NCBI GenBank assembly: GCA_016208915.1
Contig: JACQXE010000052.1
Coordinates: forward strand, 1 to 64,000
Source: Nitrospirota bacterium
GTDB taxonomy: Bacteria; Nitrospirota; Thermodesulfovibrionia; Thermodesulfovibrionales; UBA1546
Reading direction: 5' to 3'
DNA length: 64,000 nucleotides
Shown: piece by piece, positions 47,647 to 55,538 of the stretch
How positions within the stretch are numbered: position 1 is the stretch's first letter
How the letters are laid out: each line of letters opens with the position of its first letter
Position numbers and translations under genes: made by a program
Notes under the pieces: generated by a model
The model's input: only the letters and a program-made list of their open reading frames with translations
Databases searched by the model: none
Told to the model about the DNA's origin: nothing

Positions 47647-48492
47647 TCACATATTTTCTTTTCCTCTCTGATTTGCAAATTCTTCCAGAAGAAGATGCAT
47701 CCTTTTTATGTTTTCTGTGTGCGGCAGATATTCAACAATCTTTCTTATATAAGCATGTTCAAGCAATAGCCTGAAAGAAATGCTGAAGTTCAGGTCATAG
47801 ACCCATGAAAGTTGCAGCAGCCTGAAATCATTCAGTGTCTTCAGATATGCAAGCGGTACGATCTCCTTTTTGTAGATGCAGGAAAGGGCTTTTTCCGAAT
47901 ATTCAGGTGTGTCAGGCAACCCAAGGTTGACTGCCGATGTCATGCCTTCCTCAGTTTTATAGTAGGGTTCTACAAAAACACGCCATATATCCAGCTTGTC
48001 TGCGTCTCTTATAAGTCTGAGGAATAGTACCGTCTCTCTGCTGTGAAGGTCAGGTATGGAAAATGCATTGTGAAATCTCACTGAATCTAGAATTATTCCC
48101 TGTTCGTTTACAGGAAGATTTTTGAGCACACCCTTTTCATTTAATATGTCTGAGCCGAGTTTTCCGTGGTTGACAGAGGCGCTGTCACTGAATGTCCCGT
48201 ATTTTGCATATTGGGGGAATCGGCCCAGATCGTGAAAAAGAGCTATTGTCACAGAAAGCATAATCTCATTTCTGTCCAGAGACAAATCCTCTGTTATCCG
48301 ATTGATATTGCTGCAGACATTGTGTGTATGCCCTTCTTTCAAAGATATGTTTCTCTGATCATCCGCATTCTCTGAATAAAATGAGCGGCAGAAATCAGCA
48401 AACCATTTTTTAAAGAAAAAGAGATCCTTCTCTGTCATTTTTTTTGAGTTATCGGCACATTGGTTTTGAATTATAGCATGGGATATATTCAA
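47647..48492 (-). CDS. HD-domain phosphohydrolase
   Basis: A 281-residue protein with HTHNVCSNI and the HD motif LFHDLGRFPQYAKYGTFSD (about residues 87-105), then HGKLGSD and VRFHNAFSIP. It is a metal-dependent phosphohydrolase, possibly acting on nucleotides or a cyclic nucleotide. It lacks the GYP motif. It is divergent from the HAMP gene, two bases away, so the promoters overlap the genes. Confidence 0.78.
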   Translation of the reverse strand: MNISHAIIQNQCADNSKKMTEKDLFFFKKWFADFCRSFYSENADDQRNISLKEGHTHNVCSNINRITEDLSLDRNEIMLSVTIALFHDLGRFPQYAKYGTFSDSASVNHGKLGSDILNEKGVLKNLPVNEQGIILDSVRFHNAFSIPDLHSRETVLFLRLIRDADKLDIWRVFVEPYYKTEEGMTSAVNLGLPDTPEYSEKALSCIYKKEIVPLAYLKTLNDFRLLQLSWVYDLNFSISFRLLLEHAYIRKIVEYLPHTENIKRMHLLLEEFANQRGKENM

Positions 48493-48493
48493 A

Positions 48494-49746
48494 ATGATAA
48501 ATTATTTCTTGATTTGTTATACTTTCATAAAAGCCATGGGCTATGAGAGCATGATGAAAAACAGCGCTTTACCGGGGCGGATAAAACTTTTTTTCTCCCG
48601 TCTCACTATAGCAAAGAAGATGCTCCTCGGCTATCTGTTACTTTCCGCCTTAACAGTAATAATCTCTGCCTTTTCGCTCTCCGGCCTCGAAAGGATAAAC
48701 AGGATCAATAATAGCGTGCTGAAGACAGAGGTCCCGCTCATTGAGGCTACAGATAAAATGGTGGACAGTCTGTTTGCGCAGGAGCTTTACGGCCGCCGTT
48801 ATTCAATCCTCAGAAGTCCTGATATGCTGGAATTGTTCTGGAAAAGGAGCGAAGAGTTCAACCGCCACCTCGGACAGATTGACAAACTTGAAGGTCTGGG
48901 TGAAGTCTCTTTAAAACAGATAGAATCTATGCATAGTGAGTATAACGAACTCTTTATTAAAGGTGTAGCCGGTCTCTCAGCAATTTCATCGCAGCCAGGC
49001 GGCAGATACGATGTGAAGATTGTGAAGAAGCAGGAGGAACTTATAAAGGCTATAAAAGACTTGTCTTTGAGAGCACGGAGCAGTCAGAAGGAGAAGACGC
49101 TTCTGACTTCAAAAATCGGGACAAGAGCATTTCATGTTGCTGTAGTGCTATGCATCTTTGGCATGCTCTTTGGCATAGGCGCTGCAGTGCTTATTACAAG
49201 GAACATTTCAGGTTCGATCCATCAGTTAAAGATTGCTGCAGAACAGATATCTCACGGAAAATTTGACAACATACCGGCTATAGATAATCAGGACGAACTC
49301 GGAGAGCTCTCAAACTCTTTTGGCGAGATGGCGATGAGACTTAAGCGGCTTGAAGAGATGCACCTTGATACCAGCCCGCTGACAAGACTGCCCGATGGTG
49401 TGGCCATCGAGAAGGTCCTGAAAAAAAGACTGGATACACAATCCAGGCATTTGACAGGATGATTCTCGATTTCTATGATAATGAGGACAAGACTAAAGGT
49501 TATATAACAGGGAAGACACGTCAGGGTGAGGAACTAAACTTCCCTATAATGTCATTATCGATAGCAGTTGTTACGAATCAGCGCCGCAAGCTCACAGGCG
49601 CAATTGAGGTAGGAGAGATAGCTGCTGAACTCAAAGGGTATGCAAAGTCAATTGCAGGCAGCCTTTATGTTGTAGATAAGAGAAGGAAAGAGTCCACTGG
49701 GGTTTCTGATGATAACGACATTCAGTTTTCAAAAGGATTGGGATAG
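48494..49746 (+). pseudogene. HAMP-GGDEF protein with internal deletion and frame change
   Basis: The first frame (48494-49462) has a membrane helix (KKMLLGYLLLSALTVIISA), a periplasmic helical sensor, a second helix, HAMP (about residues 228-280) and the first strand of a GGDEF domain (SPLTRLPDGVAIEKVLKKRLD). The second frame (49459-49746) carries the end of a GGDEF domain (FPIMSLSIAVVTNQRRKL, VGEIAAELKGYAKSIAGS). About 80 residues in between, including the GG(D/E)EF active site, are missing, and the frame shifts at the junction. The start may be 48551 or 48554. No diguanylate cyclase activity can remain; the sensor-HAMP part could persist as a stub. Confidence 0.75.
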
Positions 49747-49825
49747 ATGAAGACAAGATTACATGCGGCATATAAACTTTTTATTAAGGCCTTTGAGCTG
49801 TGCATATGCGTTAAATTCATCTTTG

Positions 49826-49852
49826 TGGGGTTATTTCACCCAGCTTTTTTTT
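49826..49852 (+). terminator. Possible terminator after the HAMP-GGDEF remnant
   Basis: A short stem (tgggg-ttattt-caccca region) is followed by agc and eight T. The stem is only 4-5 bp, so this is weak. Nothing else is seen in 49853-49970, which is A/T-rich. Confidence 0.4.
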
Positions 49853-49976
49853 GCTTTACCTGATATAATAAGCACCATATAATAAATAATCTGCAGTGCC
49901 TAAAATTCAGAAAATCATTATTTAATAATAAGTTAAACTGCTTTCTTCCGTTAGAATCTCACAAATTTAGCGTAAG

Positions 49977-49990
49977 GGCATGAAAATTGC
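49977..49990 (+). promoter_or_regulatory. Sigma-54 type promoter
   Basis: GGCATG-AAAA-TTGC matches the -24/-12 consensus with the required GG-N10-GC spacing (GG 49977-49978, GC 49989-49990). Transcription would start near 50002, about 130 bases before the small gene at 50132. No enhancer-binding protein gene is in the window. Confidence 0.6.
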
Positions 49991-50131
49991 TTGTTTTTAT
50001 ATAGGAATTTGACTTTTTTTGTAGGGGGAAGGGGCTTCCGGTTTCAGGTTAGCTTTCTTTCAGCACGGAATGAAAAGTTTGCAGGCTATGGGCTGGAGAC
50101 ATAACTGTTTGCAAGATGGAGGGAATACGTC

Positions 50132-50443
50132 ATGAAACTGCTAATGATTTTGTTAATTTTCATTACAGTCGTTAGTTTTTTTAAATTGTTTGGTGAAAAG
50201 ACCGAGCCTATGATATTGGCGCGCCTGAAGGCAGGCAAGACGGTTACCGTAGGAGACATCATAATCACGCCGCATAAGGATTGGAAAGAAGGTAATCCTA
50301 TCTTTTATATATGGAACAGGCAGGAGACATCTGCAATGTCTGGTCTTAAAGACCAACAGGATGAAAGACAGGATATCAAAACAGAAAAGACAGCAATGGT
50401 GATGAGAGACAGATTCAGATATAGAGTTCTGAATGAAGAGTAA
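50132..50443 (+). CDS. Small membrane-anchored protein of unknown function
   Basis: A 103-residue ORF with an N-terminal hydrophobic helix (LLMILLIFITVVSFFKLF) and a polar remainder (GKTVTVGDIIITPHKDWKEG). GATGGAGGG precedes the ATG. It follows a sigma-54-like promoter. I do not recognise the family. Confidence 0.55.
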   Translation: MKLLMILLIFITVVSFFKLFGEKTEPMILARLKAGKTVTVGDIIITPHKDWKEGNPIFYIWNRQETSAMSGLKDQQDERQDIKTEKTAMVMRDRFRYRVLNEE

Positions 50444-50457
50444 ACGGTTTTCCTTTA

Positions 50458-50544
50458 TTGGATAAAGAAGCAAGACGGTTGGGTGTGCCTCGACAATCCA
50501 TAATCAAGGTTTGGGTTGCAGAACGTCTTGAAAAAGCAAGTTGA
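50458..50544 (+). pseudogene. C-terminal fragment of a ribbon-helix-helix antitoxin
   Basis: The frame LDKEARRLGVPRQSIIKVW...RLEKAS then TGA is the usual tail of CopG-like antitoxins. It lacks a start and the N-terminal strand. It lies between two small ORFs. Confidence 0.55.
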
Positions 50545-50596
50545 TAAAATCTGATCTTATTGCAAAGCTGCAAAAGATATTTATGAGGAGAAAACT

Positions 50597-50818
50597 ATGA
50601 GAAGACATTTTATGATATGCGTGGATAATCTAGGTTATGAATCGTCATTGGAGGCAAGAAAACTGTATGAAGTTTTGATTGACAGGGAGGCGGAAAAACA
50701 TCATCAGATACGAGTCATTGATGAGTCAGGCGAAGATTATTTATATCCTGAAAAGTTTTTTGCTCCTGTGCGATTGCCTCTTATCACAAAAGAAAAATTA
50801 GAATTAGCGGCGGCATAA
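50597..50818 (+). CDS. Conserved small protein, unknown function
   Basis: 73 residues: FMICVDNLGYESSLEARKLYEV, AEKHHQIRVIDESGEDYLYP. This sequence type (N-x-GYE-x-SLE, then IDESGEDYLYP) is a widespread small protein often found next to toxin-antitoxin genes. The function is not known. GAGGAG is near the ATG. Confidence 0.7.
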   Translation: MRRHFMICVDNLGYESSLEARKLYEVLIDREAEKHHQIRVIDESGEDYLYPEKFFAPVRLPLITKEKLELAAA

Positions 50819-50931
50819 CGAATCACTTCTTGACAGGATAGCAAAGGTGTTTAACAGAAGGCTTGTGATTTCTTTGCAGAGGTAAGGTAAAAGTGTTAAA
50901 CTCAGGCATCTGAATAAATGAGGGGGATAAA

Positions 50932-51474
50932 ATGAGCAATCTGCCCTTAAAACAAAGGCATTTCTTTTTAAATCTGAACAGCCTCAAGCTGATAATCCTG
51001 ATTTTTCTGATAACCTTCCCATGTATTTCACTTGCCAATGCTGATAAGGTTTTTAAAGAAAACTCCAAGGCAGTGGTGGTTGTCATAACTTATAAAGAGA
51101 AAGGCGAGCCGATAAGTCAGGGAAGCGGATTTATTGTAAGAACAGACGGAGCAATAATTACAAATTATCATGTTATCAGCAATGCAAAAAGCATTAAGGT
51201 AAAGGCAGGCGATAAGGTTTTAGATGTTGAGGGCTTGATACATGCAGATAAAGAAAACTTTGATGGAACATTGAGATTAATACTTAATGGGAGCTTTCAA
51301 TTCAATGATAGAACCAACTTATCAAAGGCTGGAGCCGATCTTGCTGTGACATATGGAATACGTAATCATGGCGCACATAAGGTAACATCAGTATCAACAA
51401 TTTACCTTCAGTTTAAAGAGATACGGCAAAGATTATTCAATACCTTATTCTTTGCAGTAGAATTACTTTATTAG
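50932..51474 (+). CDS. Truncated trypsin-like (Do/HtrA type) protease, chimeric C-terminus
   Basis: 180 residues. The first ~100 give a signal or anchor (LIILIFLITFPCISLANA) and the start of an HtrA-like domain: AVVVVITYKEKGEPISQGSGFIV and TNYHVISNAKSIKVK, with the catalytic His. After residue ~105 the sequence (DGTLRLILNGSFQFNDR on) no longer matches a protease; the catalytic Asp and Ser are missing. It is probably a deletion fusion and inactive. Confidence 0.6.
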   Translation: MSNLPLKQRHFFLNLNSLKLIILIFLITFPCISLANADKVFKENSKAVVVVITYKEKGEPISQGSGFIVRTDGAIITNYHVISNAKSIKVKAGDKVLDVEGLIHADKENFDGTLRLILNGSFQFNDRTNLSKAGADLAVTYGIRNHGAHKVTSVSTIYLQFKEIRQRLFNTLFFAVELLY

Positions 51475-51673
51475 TATAAGGTGCAAAACAATTCAATCCA
51501 CGGGACTCCGTTTCACTTCGCCCGTGATTTCAAGGTTACCAAAATCTCTGCCAGTAAGCAAAAGAACTAAATCATAGTTTCCATTTAACATCACATTTAG
51601 TTATGGCAGGAATAGATAGAACCACAGTCTATGAAGTGTTAGGGAATAAAAACATTACATTGCAAATAAACAG
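51475..51673. other. Non-coding stretch before the tRNA gene
   Basis: About 200 bases with no ORF that I can support. A small inverted repeat (cacggg...cccgtg) lies near 51500-51521. Confidence 0.5.
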
Positions 51674-51745
51674 AGCCGGGGAGGAGAGTCGAACTCCCGA
51701 CCAGCTGATTACGAATCAGCTGCTCTACCACTGAGCTACCCCGGC
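51674..51745 (-). tRNA. tRNA-Thr (anticodon CGT)
   Basis: On the minus strand the acceptor stem GCCGGGG pairs with CCCCGGC; D-arm GCTCAG, anticodon stem CTGATT with loop holding CGT, and T-arm GTTCGACTC follow. It reads ACG codons for threonine. The 3' CCA is not encoded (the sequence continues CTG after the discriminator). Repeat copy D begins 22 bases before its 5' end. Confidence 0.95.
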
Positions 51746-51767
51746 GGTTTTCTATATTACACTTTTT

Positions 51768-51901
51768 AAAGATGGAAGATATAGTGTTAGAGCGGCTTAT
51801 TTTGCCGATATTCAGACAGTAAGACATAAAAATATCAAGAGGTAAAATCCTCGGAGGCCGCAAGGCCGAGAATGAGCGAAAATACTATATCTTCCATCTT
51901 T
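51768..51901 (+). repeat. Variable-arm hairpin element, copy D
   Basis: Arms 51768-51788 and 51881-51901 pair at 20 of 21 positions; the exception is a G-T pair on the plus strand. It is inverted relative to copies A-C. Plus-strand core: CGGC/GCCG, GAGG-TAAAAT-CCTC and GGCC-GCAA-GGCC with a GNRA loop. It lies between the tRNA-Thr gene and the end of the RNase Z-like gene, ending two bases from its stop codon. Confidence 0.85.
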
Positions 51902-51903
51902 TT

Positions 51904-52875
51904 CTATCTTTTATTATATTCCATCATTGCCTCTTTTTCAGGCGCATCAGGACATCCCCTGTATTTCGGAGAGAAGTGCATGACAACAAGATTTTTCACG
52001 CTCGCCTCCTTTGCAATCATTCCTGCTGTTTTTGCAGTGAGATGATGCCTGTCCAATGCCCTTTCCTTGTCTTCTTCAAGAAAATATGCCTCACAGTAAA
52101 GCGTGTCAGAATCCCTGATGAGTGCAATGATTTTTTCAATGTTGTCTTTATCCATTGAGGAGTCAGCAATATACGATATCTTCTGCCCCTCTGTTATATT
52201 TGCAATGCCTCTGAGTTCTTTCATTGTATATGTCTTATCCATGATTTTGAAAATTCTGCTTTCATCATGTGATTCTCTTATTGCCTTTTTAAATTCTGAA
52301 AGCCATGGGCCTACCGGAAGCCCCATCCTGTTGAGAGCTGCCTTATCAATATTTATATGAAAGTTTTCTTTGAGAGAAAAACCGAGGCATGGTATCTGAT
52401 GGATAAGAGAGACTGACCTGACCTCAAAATATGATTCCTTAAGTACAGCGCCGTCAAATGGCATGTCTTCATGATCTATCCTGTTAAAGCAATTTTCAGC
52501 ATAAAAACCTGAATGCCTGATAAGATTCCCATCTGTTTCAAATGCCTCAATCCTGAGGGGATACTCTTTTATAAGATTCCATGTGTATCCTGCGAGCTTT
52601 CCCTCAATGCCTTTTATTATATTCACAGGCCCGAATATCCTTAATGGGATATCTCTTCTCAAAAGCGCCCTTAGTAATACATCAAATCCTATGAAGTGGT
52701 CTATGTGTGTATGGGTCACAAAGACATCTGTTATCTTCTGGAGACCGCTTGGATCGAGCCTATTTATATCACCGAGATCAAAAAGTAGCGCCCTTTTTTC
52801 TCTCAGTATTCTGATGTAAAGACATGGGTCTTCAAAAGGACTGTTTATAAGCCTGTGGTGAAAAATTGGTTTCAT
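51904..52875 (-). CDS. RNase Z-like metallo-beta-lactamase protein
   Basis: A 323-residue protein with the RNase Z-type metal motif FVTHTHIDHFIGFDVLL near residue 51, SYIADSSMDKDN near 237 and a late HHLTAKTAG and VMHFSPKY. tRNA 3' processing is the usual role; the tRNA gene next to it lacks an encoded CCA, which fits RNase Z maturation. Similarity is moderate, so another MBL function is possible. Confidence 0.75.
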   Translation of the reverse strand: MKPIFHHRLINSPFEDPCLYIRILREKRALLFDLGDINRLDPSGLQKITDVFVTHTHIDHFIGFDVLLRALLRRDIPLRIFGPVNIIKGIEGKLAGYTWNLIKEYPLRIEAFETDGNLIRHSGFYAENCFNRIDHEDMPFDGAVLKESYFEVRSVSLIHQIPCLGFSLKENFHINIDKAALNRMGLPVGPWLSEFKKAIRESHDESRIFKIMDKTYTMKELRGIANITEGQKISYIADSSMDKDNIEKIIALIRDSDTLYCEAYFLEEDKERALDRHHLTAKTAGMIAKEASVKNLVVMHFSPKYRGCPDAPEKEAMMEYNKR

Positions 52876-52945
52876 AGGGGATTATATCCCATTGTGATAT
52901 AATAAATCCAAAATATGCAGGTATGATGTAATTAGAGTCAAATGC

Positions 52946-52951
52946 TATAAT
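52946..52951 (+). promoter_or_regulatory. Extended -10 promoter of galT-glgA
   Basis: TGC-TATAAT, an extended -10 box, about 40 bases before the galT ATG at 52993. No good -35 is present. Confidence 0.5.
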
Positions 52952-52992
52952 TTACAAGTGTTGTTCTATAAGATATCAAAACCGGAGGGCAT

Positions 52993-53988
52993 ATGTCTGA
53001 ACTTAGAAAAGATCCTATTGTTGGGCGCTGGGTCATAATATCTGTTGAAAGGGGGAAAAGACCTGCTGACTTTATATCACTCTCACAGAAGAAAAAGGGC
53101 GGATTCTGTCCTTTTTGCCAGGGCAATGAGCATACAGCGCCGCCTGAGATAATGGCGTTCAGAGATGCTGACTCAAAGCCAAATGCTACAGGGTGGACAC
53201 TTCGAGTGGTGCCGAATAAATTTCCCGCCCTTCAGATACACGGTGAGCTGAATAAGACAGGCGAGGGCATATTCGACAGGATTAATGGAATAGGCGCCCA
53301 TGAGGTAGTTATAGAGACATCCGAGCATAATCTGTCACTTTCCACAATGCCTCTAAGGGCGGTTGAGGATGTTCTATGGGCATACTATCTAAGGCTCAAT
53401 GATTTAAAGAAGGACCAACGATTCAAATATGTTCTGATATTCAAAAATGAGGGGGTGGATGCCGGCGCGTCACTGGAGCATACGCATAGCCAGCTTATAG
53501 CTCTTCCAATCGTTCCAAAGCTTGTCAGGGAAGAGATAGATTCAGCAGAGCAGTATTACAAGATTAAGGAACGATGTATTTTCTGTGATGTAATTAATCA
53601 GGAGCTTGAAGACGGCAAGCGTATTATCTATGAAAACAGGAATTACTTAGCGCTTGCGCCTTTTGCGCCAAGGGCGCCGTTTGAGACATGGATTCTACCC
53701 AAGAAGCACGAGTCGTTTTTCCATCCGCCTGACAAAAACTTCTCGATGCTTGCAGATATACTGCAGAAGATACTGAAGCAAATGGACAGGATTCTTGATA
53801 TACCGCCATATAATTTCATAATCCATACCTCACCATTCGATAGAGAGACGAATGATTACTACCACTGGCATATAGAGCTGACGCCGAAACTTACTAAGAT
53901 AGCTGGGTTCGAATGGGGATCAGGGTTTTATATAAATCCAACGCCGCCTGAGGAAGCGGCAAAGTTTTTAAGAGAAGCAAAGATATGA
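52993..53988 (+). CDS. galT: Galactose-1-phosphate uridylyltransferase family protein, paralogue 2
   Basis: 331 residues starting MSELRKDPIVGRWVIISVERGK. The zinc site is intact (CPFCQGNEHTAPPE; later CIFC), and the catalytic motif is EHTHSQLIALP near residue 164. AAACCGGAGGG is the ribosome site. It is followed by glgA, so a role in making or salvaging nucleotide sugars for glycogen is plausible. Compare the paralogue at 13783, which lacks the first zinc Cys. Confidence 0.87.
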   Translation: MSELRKDPIVGRWVIISVERGKRPADFISLSQKKKGGFCPFCQGNEHTAPPEIMAFRDADSKPNATGWTLRVVPNKFPALQIHGELNKTGEGIFDRINGIGAHEVVIETSEHNLSLSTMPLRAVEDVLWAYYLRLNDLKKDQRFKYVLIFKNEGVDAGASLEHTHSQLIALPIVPKLVREEIDSAEQYYKIKERCIFCDVINQELEDGKRIIYENRNYLALAPFAPRAPFETWILPKKHESFFHPPDKNFSMLADILQKILKQMDRILDIPPYNFIIHTSPFDRETNDYYHWHIELTPKLTKIAGFEWGSGFYINPTPPEEAAKFLREAKI

Positions 53989-53992
53989 GAAG

Positions 53993-54052
53993 GACCAATT
54001 ACCAAACCACAATAACCAAGTTTGGAAATTGGAATCTGGTGTTTGGGATTTA
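53993..54052. repeat. Imperfect palindrome of heptads between galT and glgA
   Basis: Left 7-mers (gaccaat, taccaaa, ccacaat, aaccaag) and a roughly complementary right half (tttggaaattggaat...tttggga). It is similar to the element at 18174. It leaves no normal ribosome site for glgA. Confidence 0.7.
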
Positions 54053-54057
54053 AAGTC

Positions 54058-55512
54058 ATGAAGATCCTTATTGCAACACCCGAGGCTGTACCTTTTGCAA
54101 AGACAGGCGGACTTGCAGATGTAACAGGTGCGTTGCAAAAGGAATACAGAAAGATGGGGCATGACGCCTATCTTATCCTGCCCCTTTACAGAAGGATCAA
54201 GGAAAACTTTAAACTCGAAAATACAGGCATAAAGATATCCGGCACTTTCGGGGACAGGAGATTGAGAGGCAGGATATTAAGCGATGGCTTTTCAGCCTAT
54301 TTTATTGAGTGCAATGAACTTTTTGACAGGGAAGAGCTTTATGGCACGTCTCAGGGCGATTATTCTGACAATGCACTGCGGTTTATATTTTTTTCAAAAG
54401 GGGTTATTGGAGCCTGCAGGGGGCTCAAGTTCAGACCCGATATTATTCATTGCAACGACTGGCAGACAGCGATGGTGCCTTTGTATCTTAAGACGCTGTA
54501 TAAGTCAGATAAATCTTTCAGCCGGACAGCTTCTGTAATCACCATCCATAATCTGGGATATCAGGGCTTATTCAACGCATCAGAGATGAGACTGACAGGA
54601 CTTGACTGGGGCCTGTTTAACCCTGAGGGTATAGAATTCTACGGAAAGATGAATTTTCTGAAGGCAGGACTGCTGTCAGCAGATATGATAACTACTGTGA
54701 GCGATAGCTATGCAAAGGAGATACTCAGCAGGGAATACGGGTTTGGCCTTGATGGCGTTCTGAGTAAAAGGGCTTCTGATATCTTCGGCATTATTAATAG
54801 TATAGATTACAAGGAATGGAATCCTTTATCTGACGCCTTTATCCCTAAAAATTACAGTAGTAAAAAATTAAACGGCAAGAAGATGTGCAAACTCCAGCTC
54901 ATGAAGGAATGCTCCATAACACTTGGTGAAAATACGCCTATTGTGAGCATGGTGGGCAGGCTGTCCAGTCAGAAAGGGCTGGACCTCGTATTAGAATCCC
55001 TCGAAAAAATTCTTTCGACAGGCGCTGCAATGATAATACTCGGAAAGGGAGATGAGAACTTCCAGATAAGACTATCCAAGGCTGCAAAGAAATACAGGGG
55101 AAGACTATATGTAAATATAGGATTTGAAGATTCGCTTGCACACAGGATATATGCGGGCTCCGACATATTCCTTATGCCTTCGAGATATGAGCCCTGTGGT
55201 CTCGGACAGCTTATTGCAATGAGATACGGCACAATACCTGTAGTCAAAAGGATAGGAGGGCTGGCTGACACTGTTTCAGATTATGAGCCTCTGACAGGTG
55301 AGGGCACAGGCTTTCTGTTTTCAGATTATACCCAGTCTGCACTCCTCTGCGCGCTTAAGTCAGCGCTTTGTGTATATGTAAATAAGACAAGATGGCAGAG
55401 ACTGGCACTGAATGCAATGAATTTGAGATTCTCATGGAGGGCATCAGCAAAAAAGTACATAGAGCTTTACAGATATGCAATCAAGAAAAAGACAGAGAAT
55501 ACAAGGAGGTAG
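54058..55512 (+). CDS. glgA: Glycogen synthase (ADP-glucose type)
   Basis: A GT5 glycosyltransferase that extends alpha-1,4-glucan from ADP-glucose. The N-terminal KTGGLADVTGAL is the ADP-glucose loop; HCNDWQTAMVPLYLK, TIHNLGYQG and the C-terminal SRYEPCGLGQLIAMRYGTIP complete the match. I choose the ATG at 54058 (MKILIATPEAVPF); a longer frame from 54022 only translates the repeat. About 484 residues, the family's usual length. Confidence 0.93.
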   Translation: MKILIATPEAVPFAKTGGLADVTGALQKEYRKMGHDAYLILPLYRRIKENFKLENTGIKISGTFGDRRLRGRILSDGFSAYFIECNELFDREELYGTSQGDYSDNALRFIFFSKGVIGACRGLKFRPDIIHCNDWQTAMVPLYLKTLYKSDKSFSRTASVITIHNLGYQGLFNASEMRLTGLDWGLFNPEGIEFYGKMNFLKAGLLSADMITTVSDSYAKEILSREYGFGLDGVLSKRASDIFGIINSIDYKEWNPLSDAFIPKNYSSKKLNGKKMCKLQLMKECSITLGENTPIVSMVGRLSSQKGLDLVLESLEKILSTGAAMIILGKGDENFQIRLSKAAKKYRGRLYVNIGFEDSLAHRIYAGSDIFLMPSRYEPCGLGQLIAMRYGTIPVVKRIGGLADTVSDYEPLTGEGTGFLFSDYTQSALLCALKSALCVYVNKTRWQRLALNAMNLRFSWRASAKKYIELYRYAIKKKTENTRR

Positions 55513-55514
55513 AA

Positions 55515-55538
55515 ATGTTTATTGAGGTTTGTCAGTGA
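55515..55538 (+). CDS. Seven-codon leader ORF overlapping the kinase start
   Basis: ATG at 55515 preceded by a strong AAGGAGG reads MFIEVCQ and ends with a TGA that overlaps the kinase GTG (55535). The kinase has no ribosome site of its own, so this may be a coupling leader. A frameshift hiding the real kinase start is the alternative. Confidence 0.4.
   Translation: MFIEVCQ

Noticed and set aside
48494..49462. Chemoreceptor (MCP)
   Set aside because: It has HAMP but no MCP signalling domain; the C-terminus begins a GGDEF domain.
51674..51745. tRNA-Thr as the attachment site of an integrated island
   Set aside because: No integrase and no repeat of the tRNA 3' end was found nearby; only decayed genes lie beside it.
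54022..54057. Longer glgA reading frame from 54022
   Set aside because: It translates the heptad repeat; the conserved protein begins at MKILIATPEAVPF.
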